Assembly: GCA_036501665.1 (NCBI GenBank)
Contig: DASXZW010000060.1
Coordinates: 77,351-141,350 of the forward strand
Length of the DNA: 64,000 nt
Source of the DNA: DATAUD01 sp036501665
GTDB lineage: Bacteria > Verrucomicrobiota > Verrucomicrobiia > Limisphaerales > Palsa-1400
Direction: 5' to 3'
The notes under the pieces were generated by a model. It searched no databases, was not told the DNA's origin, and saw nothing but the letters and a program-made list of their open reading frames with translations. Positions 1-7,818 of this stretch are shown here, piece by piece; within the stretch, counting starts at the first letter, position 1, and each line of letters opens with the position of its first letter. A program made the translations under genes and the position numbers.

Positions 1-384
1 CTGGCCCGAGCGTCGTTGCGACAGGATCAACTTCAACCGTGCCTGAAACTGGATGCCGAAGTGGCGTGCTCCGAGTTGGGCGTGGAGCAAGTCGAAGAAT
101 TGGAACGGCTCGCGCCGATCGGGCAGGGGAATCCAACGGTTCGGCTGGCGTTGCGGAGCTTGACGCATTGCGCGCCGCCACGGCAGATGGGAGCCGACAA
201 TCAGCACGTCAAGTTTTCCGTTACGAATGGAAAGGAAGTTTTTGAAGCTGTCTGGTGGAACGGCGGGAAAGCGGAGTGGCCGAAAAATCGGTTTGACATC
301 GCATTTTCACCGCAGATCAACGAATTCCGTGGCCGTCGAACCGTTCAATTGAAGTTGCTCGACTGGCGTCCGAGCGCTGAATGA
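1..384 (+). CDS. recJ: Single-stranded-DNA exonuclease RecJ, C-terminal fragment
   Basis: The reading frame is open from the first base of the window, so this is the 3' end of a gene that begins upstream. The 127 residues match the C-terminal OB-fold part of RecJ: LERLAPIGQGNPTVRLAL is the family signature (L.PFG.GNP), followed by a beta-rich stretch ending in the usual short tail. RecJ degrades single-stranded DNA 5' to 3' in recombination and mismatch repair. The catalytic DHH domains lie outside the window, so activity cannot be judged. Followed by a REP-like palindrome. Confidence 0.85.
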   Translation: MARASLRQDQLQPCLKLDAEVACSELGVEQVEELERLAPIGQGNPTVRLALRSLTHCAPPRQMGADNQHVKFSVTNGKEVFEAVWWNGGKAEWPKNRFDIAFSPQINEFRGRRTVQLKLLDWRPSAE

Positions 385-399
385 TTCCGGCAGCGCGAC

Positions 400-457
400 C
401 GTCCGGGTAGTCCGCGGACGCCTCGGCGAGGCGTCCCTACCTCGAAATTTAGATGCG
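400..457. repeat. REP-like palindromic repeat, copy 1 (left hairpin degraded)
   Basis: Carries the GGACGCCTCGGCGAGGCGTCC hairpin followed by the conserved tail CTACCTCGAAATTTAGATGCG. The left hairpin seen in the other copies (near 4990, 27860 and 50740) is reduced to a short remnant. It lies between the convergent recJ and aroF genes. The same tail recurs near 53825. Confidence 0.7.
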
Positions 458-510
458 ACAGGCCTTGGGCAGCGGGGTCGCCTTGGCGGGCGTCCTGCCA
501 CTCAATTCAA

Positions 511-1524
511 TTATTCCCTGCCTGCCGCAGCGATGAAAGGCTTTAGCTCTTCCATCAAGCGCGCGAAACCGTCCAAAGTGAGTTGTTGCGCGCCGTCGCT
601 CCAAGCCTCAGCCGGATTCGGGTGAACTTCGATCAACAAGCCGTCCGCGCCCATCGCAGCGGCGCCTTTGCACATGGCCATCACCAGGTCCGCGCGACCT
701 GCGCCCTGACTCGGATCGATGATGATGGGGCAATGCGATTCCTTTTTGATGATCGGGATGGTGGAAAGGTCGAGCGTGTTGCGCGTGTAAGTTTCAAACG
801 TCCGAATCCCTCGCTCGCAAAACATCAAATTCGGATTGTTGTTTGAAAGAATATATTCGCCCGCGAGGAGCCATTCCTCGATTTTCATCGACAACCCGCG
901 TTTGAGGAGCACCGGGATTCCGGTTTTCGCGGCGGCGATGAGCAGTTGGAAGTTCTGCGAGTTTCGCGCGCCAATTTGAATAATGTCCGTGTATTCCGCG
1001 ACCAATTCGGCGTGCTGCTCGGAAAGCAATTCCGTGATGACCGGCAGACCCGTTTCGCGGCGGGCTTTCGCAAGAAGTTTCAGGCCTTTGACGCCGAGTC
1101 CTTGGAATTCATAGGGTGAGGTGCGTGGCTTGAACGCGCCGCCCCGCAGAAAAGTCGCCCCGGCTTTCTTAACGGCGTGAGCGGTTTGGAGAAGCTGCCG
1201 TTCATCTTCGACTGAGCAGGGGCCTGCCATCACTTGAAATTTCGGGCCGCCGAGGACATTGCCGCGTATTGTAATGGTCGAATTTACCTTTTGCCCTTCA
1301 CGGCTGACCAGTTTGTATCGCTTCTGCACAGGCATCACCCGTTCGACTTGCGGCCACGAGCCAAGGACTTCGAGGGTTTGATGGCTGCGTTCGTCGCCAA
1401 TCGCACCGACGACGGTCCGTTCTACTCCGCGCATAATGTGCGGACGGTAGCCCAGTTTCTTAATTTCGCTGAGGACGGCGGTTTCTTCCTTTTTGGAAAT
1501 GCCCGGCTTGAGAATAACAATCAT
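511..1524 (-). CDS. aroF: 3-deoxy-7-phosphoheptulonate (DAHP) synthase, type Ib with regulatory domain
   Basis: First enzyme of the shikimate pathway, condensing PEP and erythrose 4-phosphate. 337 residues: an N-terminal ferredoxin-like domain (about 1-75, begins MIVILKPG, contains GVERTVVGAIGD) as in the Thermotoga-type enzyme, then a TIM barrel with AGPCSVED, LRGGAFKPRTSPY, LKRG and the C-terminal IIDPSQGAGR and IEVHPNP motifs. The frame stays open to 1731, but that extension overlaps the divergent SurA-like gene and lacks family similarity; the ATG at 1524 gives the family's normal start. In this family the N-terminal domain mediates feedback inhibition by aromatic amino acids. Confidence 0.93.
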   Translation of the reverse strand: MIVILKPGISKKEETAVLSEIKKLGYRPHIMRGVERTVVGAIGDERSHQTLEVLGSWPQVERVMPVQKRYKLVSREGQKVNSTITIRGNVLGGPKFQVMAGPCSVEDERQLLQTAHAVKKAGATFLRGGAFKPRTSPYEFQGLGVKGLKLLAKARRETGLPVITELLSEQHAELVAEYTDIIQIGARNSQNFQLLIAAAKTGIPVLLKRGLSMKIEEWLLAGEYILSNNNPNLMFCERGIRTFETYTRNTLDLSTIPIIKKESHCPIIIDPSQGAGRADLVMAMCKGAAAMGADGLLIEVHPNPAEAWSDGAQQLTLDGFARLMEELKPFIAAAGRE

Positions 1525-1624
1525 TGTCGGATTAAGTTTGGCAATGAGCGGAGTGGCGTCAACTTTGAAATTCGCGGATTGAATCTTGAAATTCGTCTTC
1601 GCCTCCGTAGTATCGGCGGGAGTG

Positions 1625-2596
1625 ATGAAATGGTTTTCTACGATAGTCGCGGTGCTTTCCGTTTTTTGCGGGCTTTCAGTCCGAGCCGATCTTATCAGCG
1701 GCATCAGCGTCGTTGTCAATGATGCGGTCATTACCTTCGCGGAAATTGAAGCCGAGGTCGATAAAGGCGTCCCCAGCGCGCGGCAAATGTACGGAAGTGA
1801 CCCTCAAAAATTCGACCAGGAAATCCAGCGCCTCCGTTCTCAGGGCATTGAACTTTTGGTGGAAGACAAACTAATCCTTCACGAATTCACTTCCGCTGCC
1901 TACGCGACCAACGTGCTGGAGGCGTTCATTGACGACGAGATCAATGACCAGATTCACAAGCGGTTTTTCGACGATCGCACACGCCTGATTCAGACGTTGC
2001 AGGCGCAAAACAAGACTTACGAGGATTACCGGCGCGAGCAGCGGGAGGAGTTCATTATTCGTTACATGAAGTCGCAGAATGGTTCCTCGCTTCACAAAAT
2101 CCTGATCTCGCCGCTCAAGATTCAGGATTACTACGATGCCCACAAAGATGATTACAAAGTCGAGGATCAGGTTCATCTGCGCATGATTACCATTCCGCAG
2201 GAAAAGGATGACGCTCCCGGCACGGCACGAAAAATAGCGGAGGAAATCCTCGCTAAAGTCGATTCAGGCGCTTCGTTTGCTGATATGGCGGGTGTCTATA
2301 ACTCTGACCAGCAACGCGCCCAGGGCGGAGATCGCGGATGGATAACCCGGAAGGATTTACGTGAGGAAATAACCTCCGCTGCATTTGCCCTTAAAGCAGG
2401 TCAACATAGCGGCGTGATCGAGGTGCCGGAATTTTGTTATGTAGTTATGGTGGAGGAGGCTCGTCCAGCCCACATCCGACCCGAAGCAGAAATGCGCGAT
2501 GAAATCGAGCGAATCCTCTCCGCGAAGGAAAGCCAGAAGTTATACAGGCAGTGGATTGAGCGGCTGAAACGCAAATCGTTCATCGAATATTATTGA
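1625..2596 (+). CDS. SurA-like periplasmic peptidyl-prolyl isomerase/chaperone
   Basis: 323-residue exported protein. A signal peptide is evident (MKWFSTIVAVLSVFCGLSVRA), then an N-terminal SurA-type helical domain (SGISVVVNDAVITFAEIEAEV, LLVEDKLIL) and one parvulin domain in the last third (VHLRMITIPQ, FADMAGVYNSD, GGDRGWI). This is the SurA/PrsA layout with a single isomerase domain; E. coli SurA has two. The expected role is outer-membrane protein folding. The start was chosen at the ATG just before the signal peptide, downstream of a GGGAG; the frame itself opens earlier, at 1586. Its stop overlaps the start of pdxA (TGATG), so the two are likely translated together. Confidence 0.85.
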   Translation: MKWFSTIVAVLSVFCGLSVRADLISGISVVVNDAVITFAEIEAEVDKGVPSARQMYGSDPQKFDQEIQRLRSQGIELLVEDKLILHEFTSAAYATNVLEAFIDDEINDQIHKRFFDDRTRLIQTLQAQNKTYEDYRREQREEFIIRYMKSQNGSSLHKILISPLKIQDYYDAHKDDYKVEDQVHLRMITIPQEKDDAPGTARKIAEEILAKVDSGASFADMAGVYNSDQQRAQGGDRGWITRKDLREEITSAAFALKAGQHSGVIEVPEFCYVVMVEEARPAHIRPEAEMRDEIERILSAKESQKLYRQWIERLKRKSFIEYY

Positions 2597-3603
2597 TGAC
2601 TGGCTGGATTGCCATTTCTTTGGGAGATGTCACCGGCATCGGCCCCGAAGTTGCGCTCAAGGCGCTGGCGGCTGAAATAAAAACGGACGACACGCGATAC
2701 CTTCTAATCGGCGATGTCCATTGCGCCATAGAAACTCACAAAAAACTCGGGCTGAAATTTGATTTGCGGCCTTTTTCCGAATTTGACGGGAGTGGACAAT
2801 TTTTTTTGCATGATCCCTGTCGCGAACCGTTGCCCGCTGATTTAGAACCGGGTTCTCCTGTTGCCGCCCGCGCTGCGGTCGCATGGCTTACCGATGGCGC
2901 GCAACGCTGTTTAAGCCACGAGATCGACGCTCTCGTGACCGCGCCTTTGAACAAGCAGGCCGTGGTGCGAAGCGGCCAACCGTTCATCGGTCAAACCGAA
3001 TTTCTTTCCGAGTTGGCCGGCACCAGCAACACTGCGATGATGCTGCTCGGCACCGACGACCGGGGCCGCTGGCTTCGTGTCGCGTTGGCGACGACGCACC
3101 TGCCGTTGAAACTTGTTTCCGCGCAGTTGCGCCCGGAAAAAATCCGGCTGGCGGTGGAATTGGCCGCAGAAGCCTGCCGTGATTTAGGTTTGACTCGACA
3201 ACGTGTCGCGGTTTGCGGCCTGAACCCGCACGCCGGGGAGGGCGGCGAGTTCGGCGCCGAGGAAATCACGCTCATCAAACCTGCGCTTGATGCCTTGCGT
3301 GACCAGGGACTGGACGTTGTCGGGCCGCTTCCCGCCGACACGCTGTTTTACTACGCGCTTCGCGGAGATTTTGACGCGGTGGTCGCGATGTATCACGACC
3401 AGGGTTTGGGGCCGTTGAAAATGATCGCCTTTGAAACCGGCGTCAACTGGACGCTCGGGCTGCCGTTCATTCGCACTTCGCCGGATCACGGCACCGCCTA
3501 CGACATCGCGGGGCAGGGGAAGGCCGATCCCGGCAGCATGAGGGCCGCCATTCGTCTGGCGAAACAACTGGCCCGCCGCCGTTTTGAGGTTCAATCCGCG
3601 TGA
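2596..3603 (+). CDS. pdxA: 4-hydroxythreonine-4-phosphate dehydrogenase PdxA
   Basis: Oxidises 4-phosphohydroxy-L-threonine in the DXP-dependent vitamin B6 pathway. Family motifs are intact: SLGDVTGIGPEVALKAL at the N-terminus, TAPLNKQAV and GQTEFLS (substrate binding), the metal-binding ATTHLPL, NPHAGEGG, MYHDQGLGPLKM and the C-terminal TSPDHGTAYDIAG. At 335 residues it is normal length. The ATG overlaps the stop codon of the SurA-like gene, and its own stop overlaps the GTG start of ispD; the three form one translational unit. A surA-pdxA neighbourhood is also known from proteobacteria. Confidence 0.96.
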   Translation: MTGWIAISLGDVTGIGPEVALKALAAEIKTDDTRYLLIGDVHCAIETHKKLGLKFDLRPFSEFDGSGQFFLHDPCREPLPADLEPGSPVAARAAVAWLTDGAQRCLSHEIDALVTAPLNKQAVVRSGQPFIGQTEFLSELAGTSNTAMMLLGTDDRGRWLRVALATTHLPLKLVSAQLRPEKIRLAVELAAEACRDLGLTRQRVAVCGLNPHAGEGGEFGAEEITLIKPALDALRDQGLDVVGPLPADTLFYYALRGDFDAVVAMYHDQGLGPLKMIAFETGVNWTLGLPFIRTSPDHGTAYDIAGQGKADPGSMRAAIRLAKQLARRRFEVQSA

Positions 3604-4286
3604 TCTCCGCAATCATCGTCGCTGCCGGAAAAGGGGTCCGCATGGGACCGCAAACCGATAAAATATTCTTGTCGCTCGGCGGGCGTCCGGTCGTTGCGCA
3701 TACGTGGCAGCGATTCGACGATGCGCCCTTGATCGGTGAAATTATTCTTGTCGTTCGCGATGGAATGCAAAACGCCTTCGCGGAATTGGCGGAACAATTT
3801 AAGTTCAAGAAACCGTTTCGCTTCGTCCCGGGCGGCAAAGAACGACAGGACTCGGTTTGGAATGGTTTGGAGGCGTTGTCGCCGGAATCCGAAATCGTCG
3901 CCATCCAGGACGCAGCCCGCCCCTGCACGAGCATTGCGCTGATCGAAGCGACAATCGCGGCGGCGCGCGAACATGGTGCCGCAGTCGCCGCGCAACCAGT
4001 CACGGACACAATCAAGTCGTCTGCGAATGGGAAATTTGTGGGCAGTCATCTTGACCGCTCTCTTTTGTGGGCCGTGCAAACACCGCAGACGTTTCGAACA
4101 AAAATCATCCGCAACGCTCTGAGAAAAGTTCGGGAAAAAGGACTTCAAGTCACCGATGATACCGCCGCGTGCGAACTGATTGGCCAGCCAGTCAAGCTGG
4201 TTCATGTTCCCGGGCCAAATCCGAAAATTACCGTGCCCGAAGACGCCGCCTATGTGGAAACGTTACTCGACGGGAAGCGCCAGTAA
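3600..4286 (+). CDS. ispD: 2-C-methyl-D-erythritol 4-phosphate cytidylyltransferase IspD
   Basis: Third step of the MEP isoprenoid pathway: transfers CMP from CTP to methylerythritol 4-phosphate. 228 residues, typical length. Visible motifs: AAGKGVRMG with K20-region DK (nucleotide loop), VPGGKERQDSVWNGL, IQDAARPCTS (metal/CTP binding), PVTDTIK and QTPQTFR, ending with the TDD.ACEL helix. GTG start overlaps the pdxA stop (GTGA). ispH, a later enzyme of the same pathway, is at 48.3 kb. The 3' end overlaps the convergent cytochrome gene by 24 bp. Confidence 0.96.
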   Translation: MISAIIVAAGKGVRMGPQTDKIFLSLGGRPVVAHTWQRFDDAPLIGEIILVVRDGMQNAFAELAEQFKFKKPFRFVPGGKERQDSVWNGLEALSPESEIVAIQDAARPCTSIALIEATIAAAREHGAAVAAQPVTDTIKSSANGKFVGSHLDRSLLWAVQTPQTFRTKIIRNALRKVREKGLQVTDDTAACELIGQPVKLVHVPGPNPKITVPEDAAYVETLLDGKRQ

Positions 4287-4913
4287 TTCCGCGGCACTTT
4301 CCGGTTTCGGATGTGATTCTTTCCGCGCGTCGCTTACGGTTTCCGGCTTGATTGCCCCCGCTTTCGTCCCGCCGAATTGCGCTCGAACATACGTCAGCAC
4401 GATGGCGATTTCCTCGTCCTTCAAGCTCTCCTTCCACGGCGGCATGACAAGATTCCATTCCTTGTCCTTCACGTGAACCGGCCCGCTGAGGCCATTCAAA
4501 ACAATTCGCACCAAACGATCCCCTTTTTCCGCCGATACCCATTCCGACCCCGACAATGGTGGCCCGACACCTTCCTTGCCCATCCCGTCGGGTTGGTGGC
4601 ACGCGGCGCAAATCTTTAGAAAAATCGCCTGTCCCTTCGCCCGCGAATCGTAACTTCCGTTCATCAACGCCTGCATGAACGCCTGCAAGGCCGGGTCGCG
4701 CGTGCCGTAATTGACGTAAGCGACGTTTCCCGTTCCGACAAAAGTGCCGTCCGCAATGGCGTTCGTTTGCGCTGCTTCATGATGTTGCGATGGGATTTGC
4801 CCGGCTGGAGCGGTCACGGGAGGTTCTTGAGTCCGAGAAAAGCGCACGGCGATTCCCATTAACGCCGCCGCGCAGATCAACGCGGCAATTCCTTGGCTCC
4901 GAGTCATGGCCAT
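4263..4913 (-). CDS. Class I c-type cytochrome, membrane-anchored
   Basis: About 216 residues with an N-terminal hydrophobic anchor or signal (GIAALICAAALMGIAV), a linker and one haem site CAACH within FLKICAACHQPDGMGKEG. The downstream VMPPW methionine is the likely sixth ligand. It is a clear paralogue of the last gene of the respiratory operon (10059-10673), sharing GSEW, KEWNL.M.P and AIVLTYVR. The start at 4913 has GGAGG upstream; the frame extends to 5153 only by reading through a REP-like palindrome, so that extension was rejected. Likely an electron carrier on the periplasmic side. No partner oxidase is adjacent. Confidence 0.85.
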   Translation of the reverse strand: MAMTRSQGIAALICAAALMGIAVRFSRTQEPPVTAPAGQIPSQHHEAAQTNAIADGTFVGTGNVAYVNYGTRDPALQAFMQALMNGSYDSRAKGQAIFLKICAACHQPDGMGKEGVGPPLSGSEWVSAEKGDRLVRIVLNGLSGPVHVKDKEWNLVMPPWKESLKDEEIAIVLTYVRAQFGGTKAGAIKPETVSDARKESHPKPESAAELLALPVE

Positions 4914-4977
4914 CAATGTAGCAAATCCTCCGCGCATGGCCAAACCCAACCCACTGAAAATCAGCATCGATATTTTG

Positions 4978-5051
4978 ATGTTGACTGGTAGGGATGGCCC
5001 GCCGGGCCGTCCGCGGACGCCTCGGCGAGGCGTCCCTACCTCAAAGTTTGG
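4978..5051. repeat. REP-like palindromic repeat, copy 2 (complete)
   Basis: Two adjacent hairpins: GGATGGCCCGCCGGGCCGTCC and GGACGCCTCGGCGAGGCGTCC, preceded by TGTTGACTGGTAG and followed by CTACCTCAAAGTTTGG. Copy 3 at 27845 is nearly identical over about 70 bp, including the GTTGACTG flank. It sits between the divergent cytochrome and ctpA genes. Confidence 0.85.
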
Positions 5052-5139
5052 AGACGGTTGCAATTGGAATTTTTCCCCGCCGCCCTTGCCAACCTGCCTT
5101 GTGCGACTTACTCTATGAACCAGTGTTGAACTGTCCATT

Positions 5140-6474
5140 ATGAATCGCCGCATCGTTTATAGTGTTTTGATTGCCGCGCTGGGGGTGAACCTGTTCTTTG
5201 GAGCGCAAATCTATTTTTATTCCGCCCACGCTTCCCAGAAGGACGACCCGTACGAAAACTATCGCCTGCTCGCGGATGTTCTCGAAAAAGTCCGCCAGGA
5301 ATATGTGGACGGCGACAAACTCACTTACCAGGACCTCATTCATGGCGCGCTCAAGGGGATGCTCAACAGCCTCGACCCTCACAGCGAATTCATGGACCCG
5401 GAGAAATTCGACGAATTGAAGAAGGACACCGAAGGCGAATTCGGCGGCCTGGGCGTGATTGTGGAAGTCAGCAAAGATAAAGTGTTGACGGTAATTTCGC
5501 CGATGGAGGACAGCCCCGGACTTCGCGCGGGCATCCTGCCGCAGGACCAAATCATCAAGATCAACGGCGTCAACACAACGCACTTGGACTTTGAGGACGC
5601 CGTAAAGGAACTGCGCGGCCAGCCAGGGACGCCCGTCAGCATCACGATTCGTCGTCCGTCCACGGGCGAGATCAAGGATTACCATCTCGAGCGCGCGATC
5701 ATCAAAGTCGATACTGTCCGGGACATCAACGGCATGGGTGAATTTCCTCTTTCAAAAAACAACATTGGATACGTCCGAATCCTTCAATTTGGCGAAAAGA
5801 CCTCCGACGATCTCGACAAGGCTTTGAAAAAATTGATGGCCCAGGGCGCGAAGGCTCTTATTATTGACTTGCGAAACAACCCCGGCGGATTGCTTGAACA
5901 GGCGCGCGACGTTTGTGAAAAATTCCTGCCGTTCGATCAGTTAATTGTGACCACGGAGGGACGCGGGCCTTCGCCGGTTTCCGTGCTTAAATCTGGAAAT
6001 CGCGGCAAACGGATTAATATGCCGATGGCGATTCTGGTCAATGGCAACAGCGCCAGCGCCGCCGAAATCGTCGCGGGCTGCTTGCAGGATTTGCAGCCGA
6101 TCACCCACGCGATCGTCGTGGGCGAGCAGACGTTCGGAAAAGGCTCCGTGCAGAGCATTCTGCCGCTGGCCGATGGTTCCGCGTTGCGTTTGACGACTGC
6201 GAAATATTACACTCCGAGCCACAAAGTCATCCACGAGCACGGCATCACGCCAGACATCGTGGTGCCCATGACGCCGTCTGAAGAGAGGGATTTGGTGGCG
6301 AAGCAGGTTGCCGGCGGGTTGGAAATCTTAAGCCCCGCTGACCGCGAGCGCGTGGAAGCTGTTCATGACCGGCAGCTTGATCGGGCGATGGATTTGTTGA
6401 AAGGCGTTCTTCTTTACTCGCAACGAGGCTCCGGCCCGTCGCGTGTTGCCGCGGCGGTTCCGGCTGCGCAGTAA
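5140..6474 (+). CDS. ctpA: C-terminal processing peptidase (S41 family, CtpA/Prc-like)
   Basis: Exported serine protease that trims C-termini of periplasmic proteins. 444 residues: N-terminal membrane anchor/signal (VYSVLIAALGVNLFFGAQIYF), a helical region with LDPHSEFMDP, a PDZ domain (GGLGVIVEV, SPGLRAGI, IIKINGV), and the S41 catalytic core with LRNNPGG, the nucleophile serine in GNSASAAEIVAG and the lysine in QTFGKGSVQ, i.e. the Ser/Lys dyad. The C-terminal tail after TPDIVV is variable. The start ATG lies after a long AT/GC-mixed region without a strong Shine-Dalgarno sequence. Monocistronic by appearance. Confidence 0.93.
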   Translation: MNRRIVYSVLIAALGVNLFFGAQIYFYSAHASQKDDPYENYRLLADVLEKVRQEYVDGDKLTYQDLIHGALKGMLNSLDPHSEFMDPEKFDELKKDTEGEFGGLGVIVEVSKDKVLTVISPMEDSPGLRAGILPQDQIIKINGVNTTHLDFEDAVKELRGQPGTPVSITIRRPSTGEIKDYHLERAIIKVDTVRDINGMGEFPLSKNNIGYVRILQFGEKTSDDLDKALKKLMAQGAKALIIDLRNNPGGLLEQARDVCEKFLPFDQLIVTTEGRGPSPVSVLKSGNRGKRINMPMAILVNGNSASAAEIVAGCLQDLQPITHAIVVGEQTFGKGSVQSILPLADGSALRLTTAKYYTPSHKVIHEHGITPDIVVPMTPSEERDLVAKQVAGGLEILSPADRERVEAVHDRQLDRAMDLLKGVLLYSQRGSGPSRVAAAVPAAQ

Positions 6475-6477
6475 TGT

Positions 6478-6565
6478 TTTCCCCTTCCTAATCTTAATCT
6501 TAATCCTAATCCCCTTTCAGGAAGAGCGATTAAGATTAGGATTAGGATTACGATTAGGAGGGGAA
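6478..6565. repeat. Inverted repeat that can mask the tsaD ribosome-binding site
   Basis: Left arm (6478-6511) is a CT-rich run of CCTAATCTTAATC units and right arm (6528-6565) is its imperfect complement, GATTAAGATTAGGATTAGG and so on. The right arm ends in AGGAGGGG (6556-6563), the apparent tsaD Shine-Dalgarno, which would pair with CCCCTTCCT (6481-6489). It could act as a weak terminator for ctpA, a translational gate for tsaD, or simply be a mobile palindrome. Confidence 0.6.
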
Positions 6566-6575
6566 ACCTAAAGAC

Positions 6576-7616
6576 ATGACGCTTCTCGCCATCGAAACTT
6601 CCTGCGATGAAACCAGCGCCGCGGTGGTCCGCGATGGCGAAGTGCTGTCAAACATTGTCGCGTCGCAGACAGATGTTCATGCGGAGTATGGCGGAGTTGT
6701 GCCGGAATTGGCGACTCGCGCACACCTGCGCAATTTCATTCCCATCACTCGCACGGCATTGTGTCAGGCAAACGTCGAACCTCATACGTTGGATGCCGTT
6801 GCGGCGACGCGCGGGCCCGGTTTGCCGAGCGCGTTGCTTGTCGGATTGAAAGCGGGACAGGCGCTTGCATACAGCCTGCGCAAGCCGGTCATTGGAATTC
6901 ATCACCACGAAGCGCATTTATATTCGCCTTGGATTTCGGGGAATCCGCCTCGCGGAGATTTCGCAAATTTTGAGCCGTCCGTTTCGCTTATTGTCAGCGG
7001 CGGGCATACGTTGCTGGTTGCCGTCAAAGATTTGCTGAATCACCGCGTGTTGGGCGGCACTGTTGATGACGCCGCTGGAGAATGTTTCGATAAAATTGGC
7101 AAACTCATGGGCCTCGCGTATCCGGCCGGCCCGGAGATCGACCGCCTGGCTGCAACGGGAAACCCGCGCGCCCACGATTTCCCTCGGCCGATGCTTACCG
7201 AACCTGGCGATGATTTCAGTTTTTCCGGATTGAAAACGTCCGTGCGCTATTTTTTGCAAAAAAATCCCGGATTGCTAGACGACCCGCAGCACGTCCGCGA
7301 TTTATGCGCCAGTGTTCAGGCGGCCATTGTCGAAGTGCTCGTGGCCAAAACGGTTCGCGCCGCGCGGCGGCTCGGCGTTCGCTGCGTCACCGCTTCGGGG
7401 GGCGTCATTTGCAACAGTGTATTGCGCAGTGGTCTGGAAAAAGCCTGCAAAGAAAAAGGCCTTCGCCTCCGTCTGGCCGAGCCGAGATATTCCACCGACA
7501 ACGCCGCCATGATCGGCATCCTCGCCGAACAAAAACTTCTCTCCGGCGTAACCGATCCCTCATACGACGCCGAAATCGAGCCGTCCTGGCCTTTATCCCT
7601 CCAGAAAGCACCTTAA
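6576..7616 (+). CDS. tsaD: tRNA N6-adenosine threonylcarbamoyltransferase TsaD
   Basis: Transfers the threonylcarbamoyl group to A37 of ANN-decoding tRNAs, together with TsaB and TsaE. 346 residues, normal length. Motifs: LAIETSCDETSAAVV (ASKHA phosphate-1 loop), PELATRAH, GPGLPSALLVGL, the metal-binding histidines in GIHHHEAHLYSP, SGGHT, DDAAGECFDK and the C-terminal PRYSTDNAAMIG. The ATG follows AGGAGGGG, which lies in an inverted repeat. tsaB and tsaE are not nearby. Confidence 0.96.
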   Translation: MTLLAIETSCDETSAAVVRDGEVLSNIVASQTDVHAEYGGVVPELATRAHLRNFIPITRTALCQANVEPHTLDAVAATRGPGLPSALLVGLKAGQALAYSLRKPVIGIHHHEAHLYSPWISGNPPRGDFANFEPSVSLIVSGGHTLLVAVKDLLNHRVLGGTVDDAAGECFDKIGKLMGLAYPAGPEIDRLAATGNPRAHDFPRPMLTEPGDDFSFSGLKTSVRYFLQKNPGLLDDPQHVRDLCASVQAAIVEVLVAKTVRAARRLGVRCVTASGGVICNSVLRSGLEKACKEKGLRLRLAEPRYSTDNAAMIGILAEQKLLSGVTDPSYDAEIEPSWPLSLQKAP

Positions 7617-7818
7617 CGCAAAGACGTCGAGACCCGAAGACGCAGCGCGGCAAATGCCATAACCAAAGCTTTTTCCCTCTTTGTCAACTCTGTTGCCTCC
7701 TGTTTAATTCTTTTCGTTGCGCTTTTGCTTCCTGGCGTCTTTGCTTTGAATTTCCCCGCAGTTGGCATTCCGAGACCGCTTGAGGTTTTTGAACGGGCAC
7801 TTATGATCTGGCCACATT
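7617..7818. other. Intergenic region with decayed GCAAAGACG/CGTCTTTGC sequence
   Basis: No gene seen in these 202 bp. It starts with AACGCAAAGACGTC right after the tsaD stop and contains GGCGTCTTTGC near 7735, an inverted match. A pyrimidine-rich run in the middle resembles the run at about 47620-47655 before the lipoprotein hydrolase. It looks like degenerate repetitive intergenic sequence and no function can be assigned. Confidence 0.4.

Noticed and set aside
1525..1731. 69-codon N-terminal extension of the DAHP synthase
   Set aside because: Overlaps the divergent SurA-like gene and its signal peptide; the family starts at MIVILKPG.
4914..5153. 80-codon N-terminal extension of the cytochrome at 4263
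   Set aside because: Reads through a REP-like palindrome and is not cytochrome-like.
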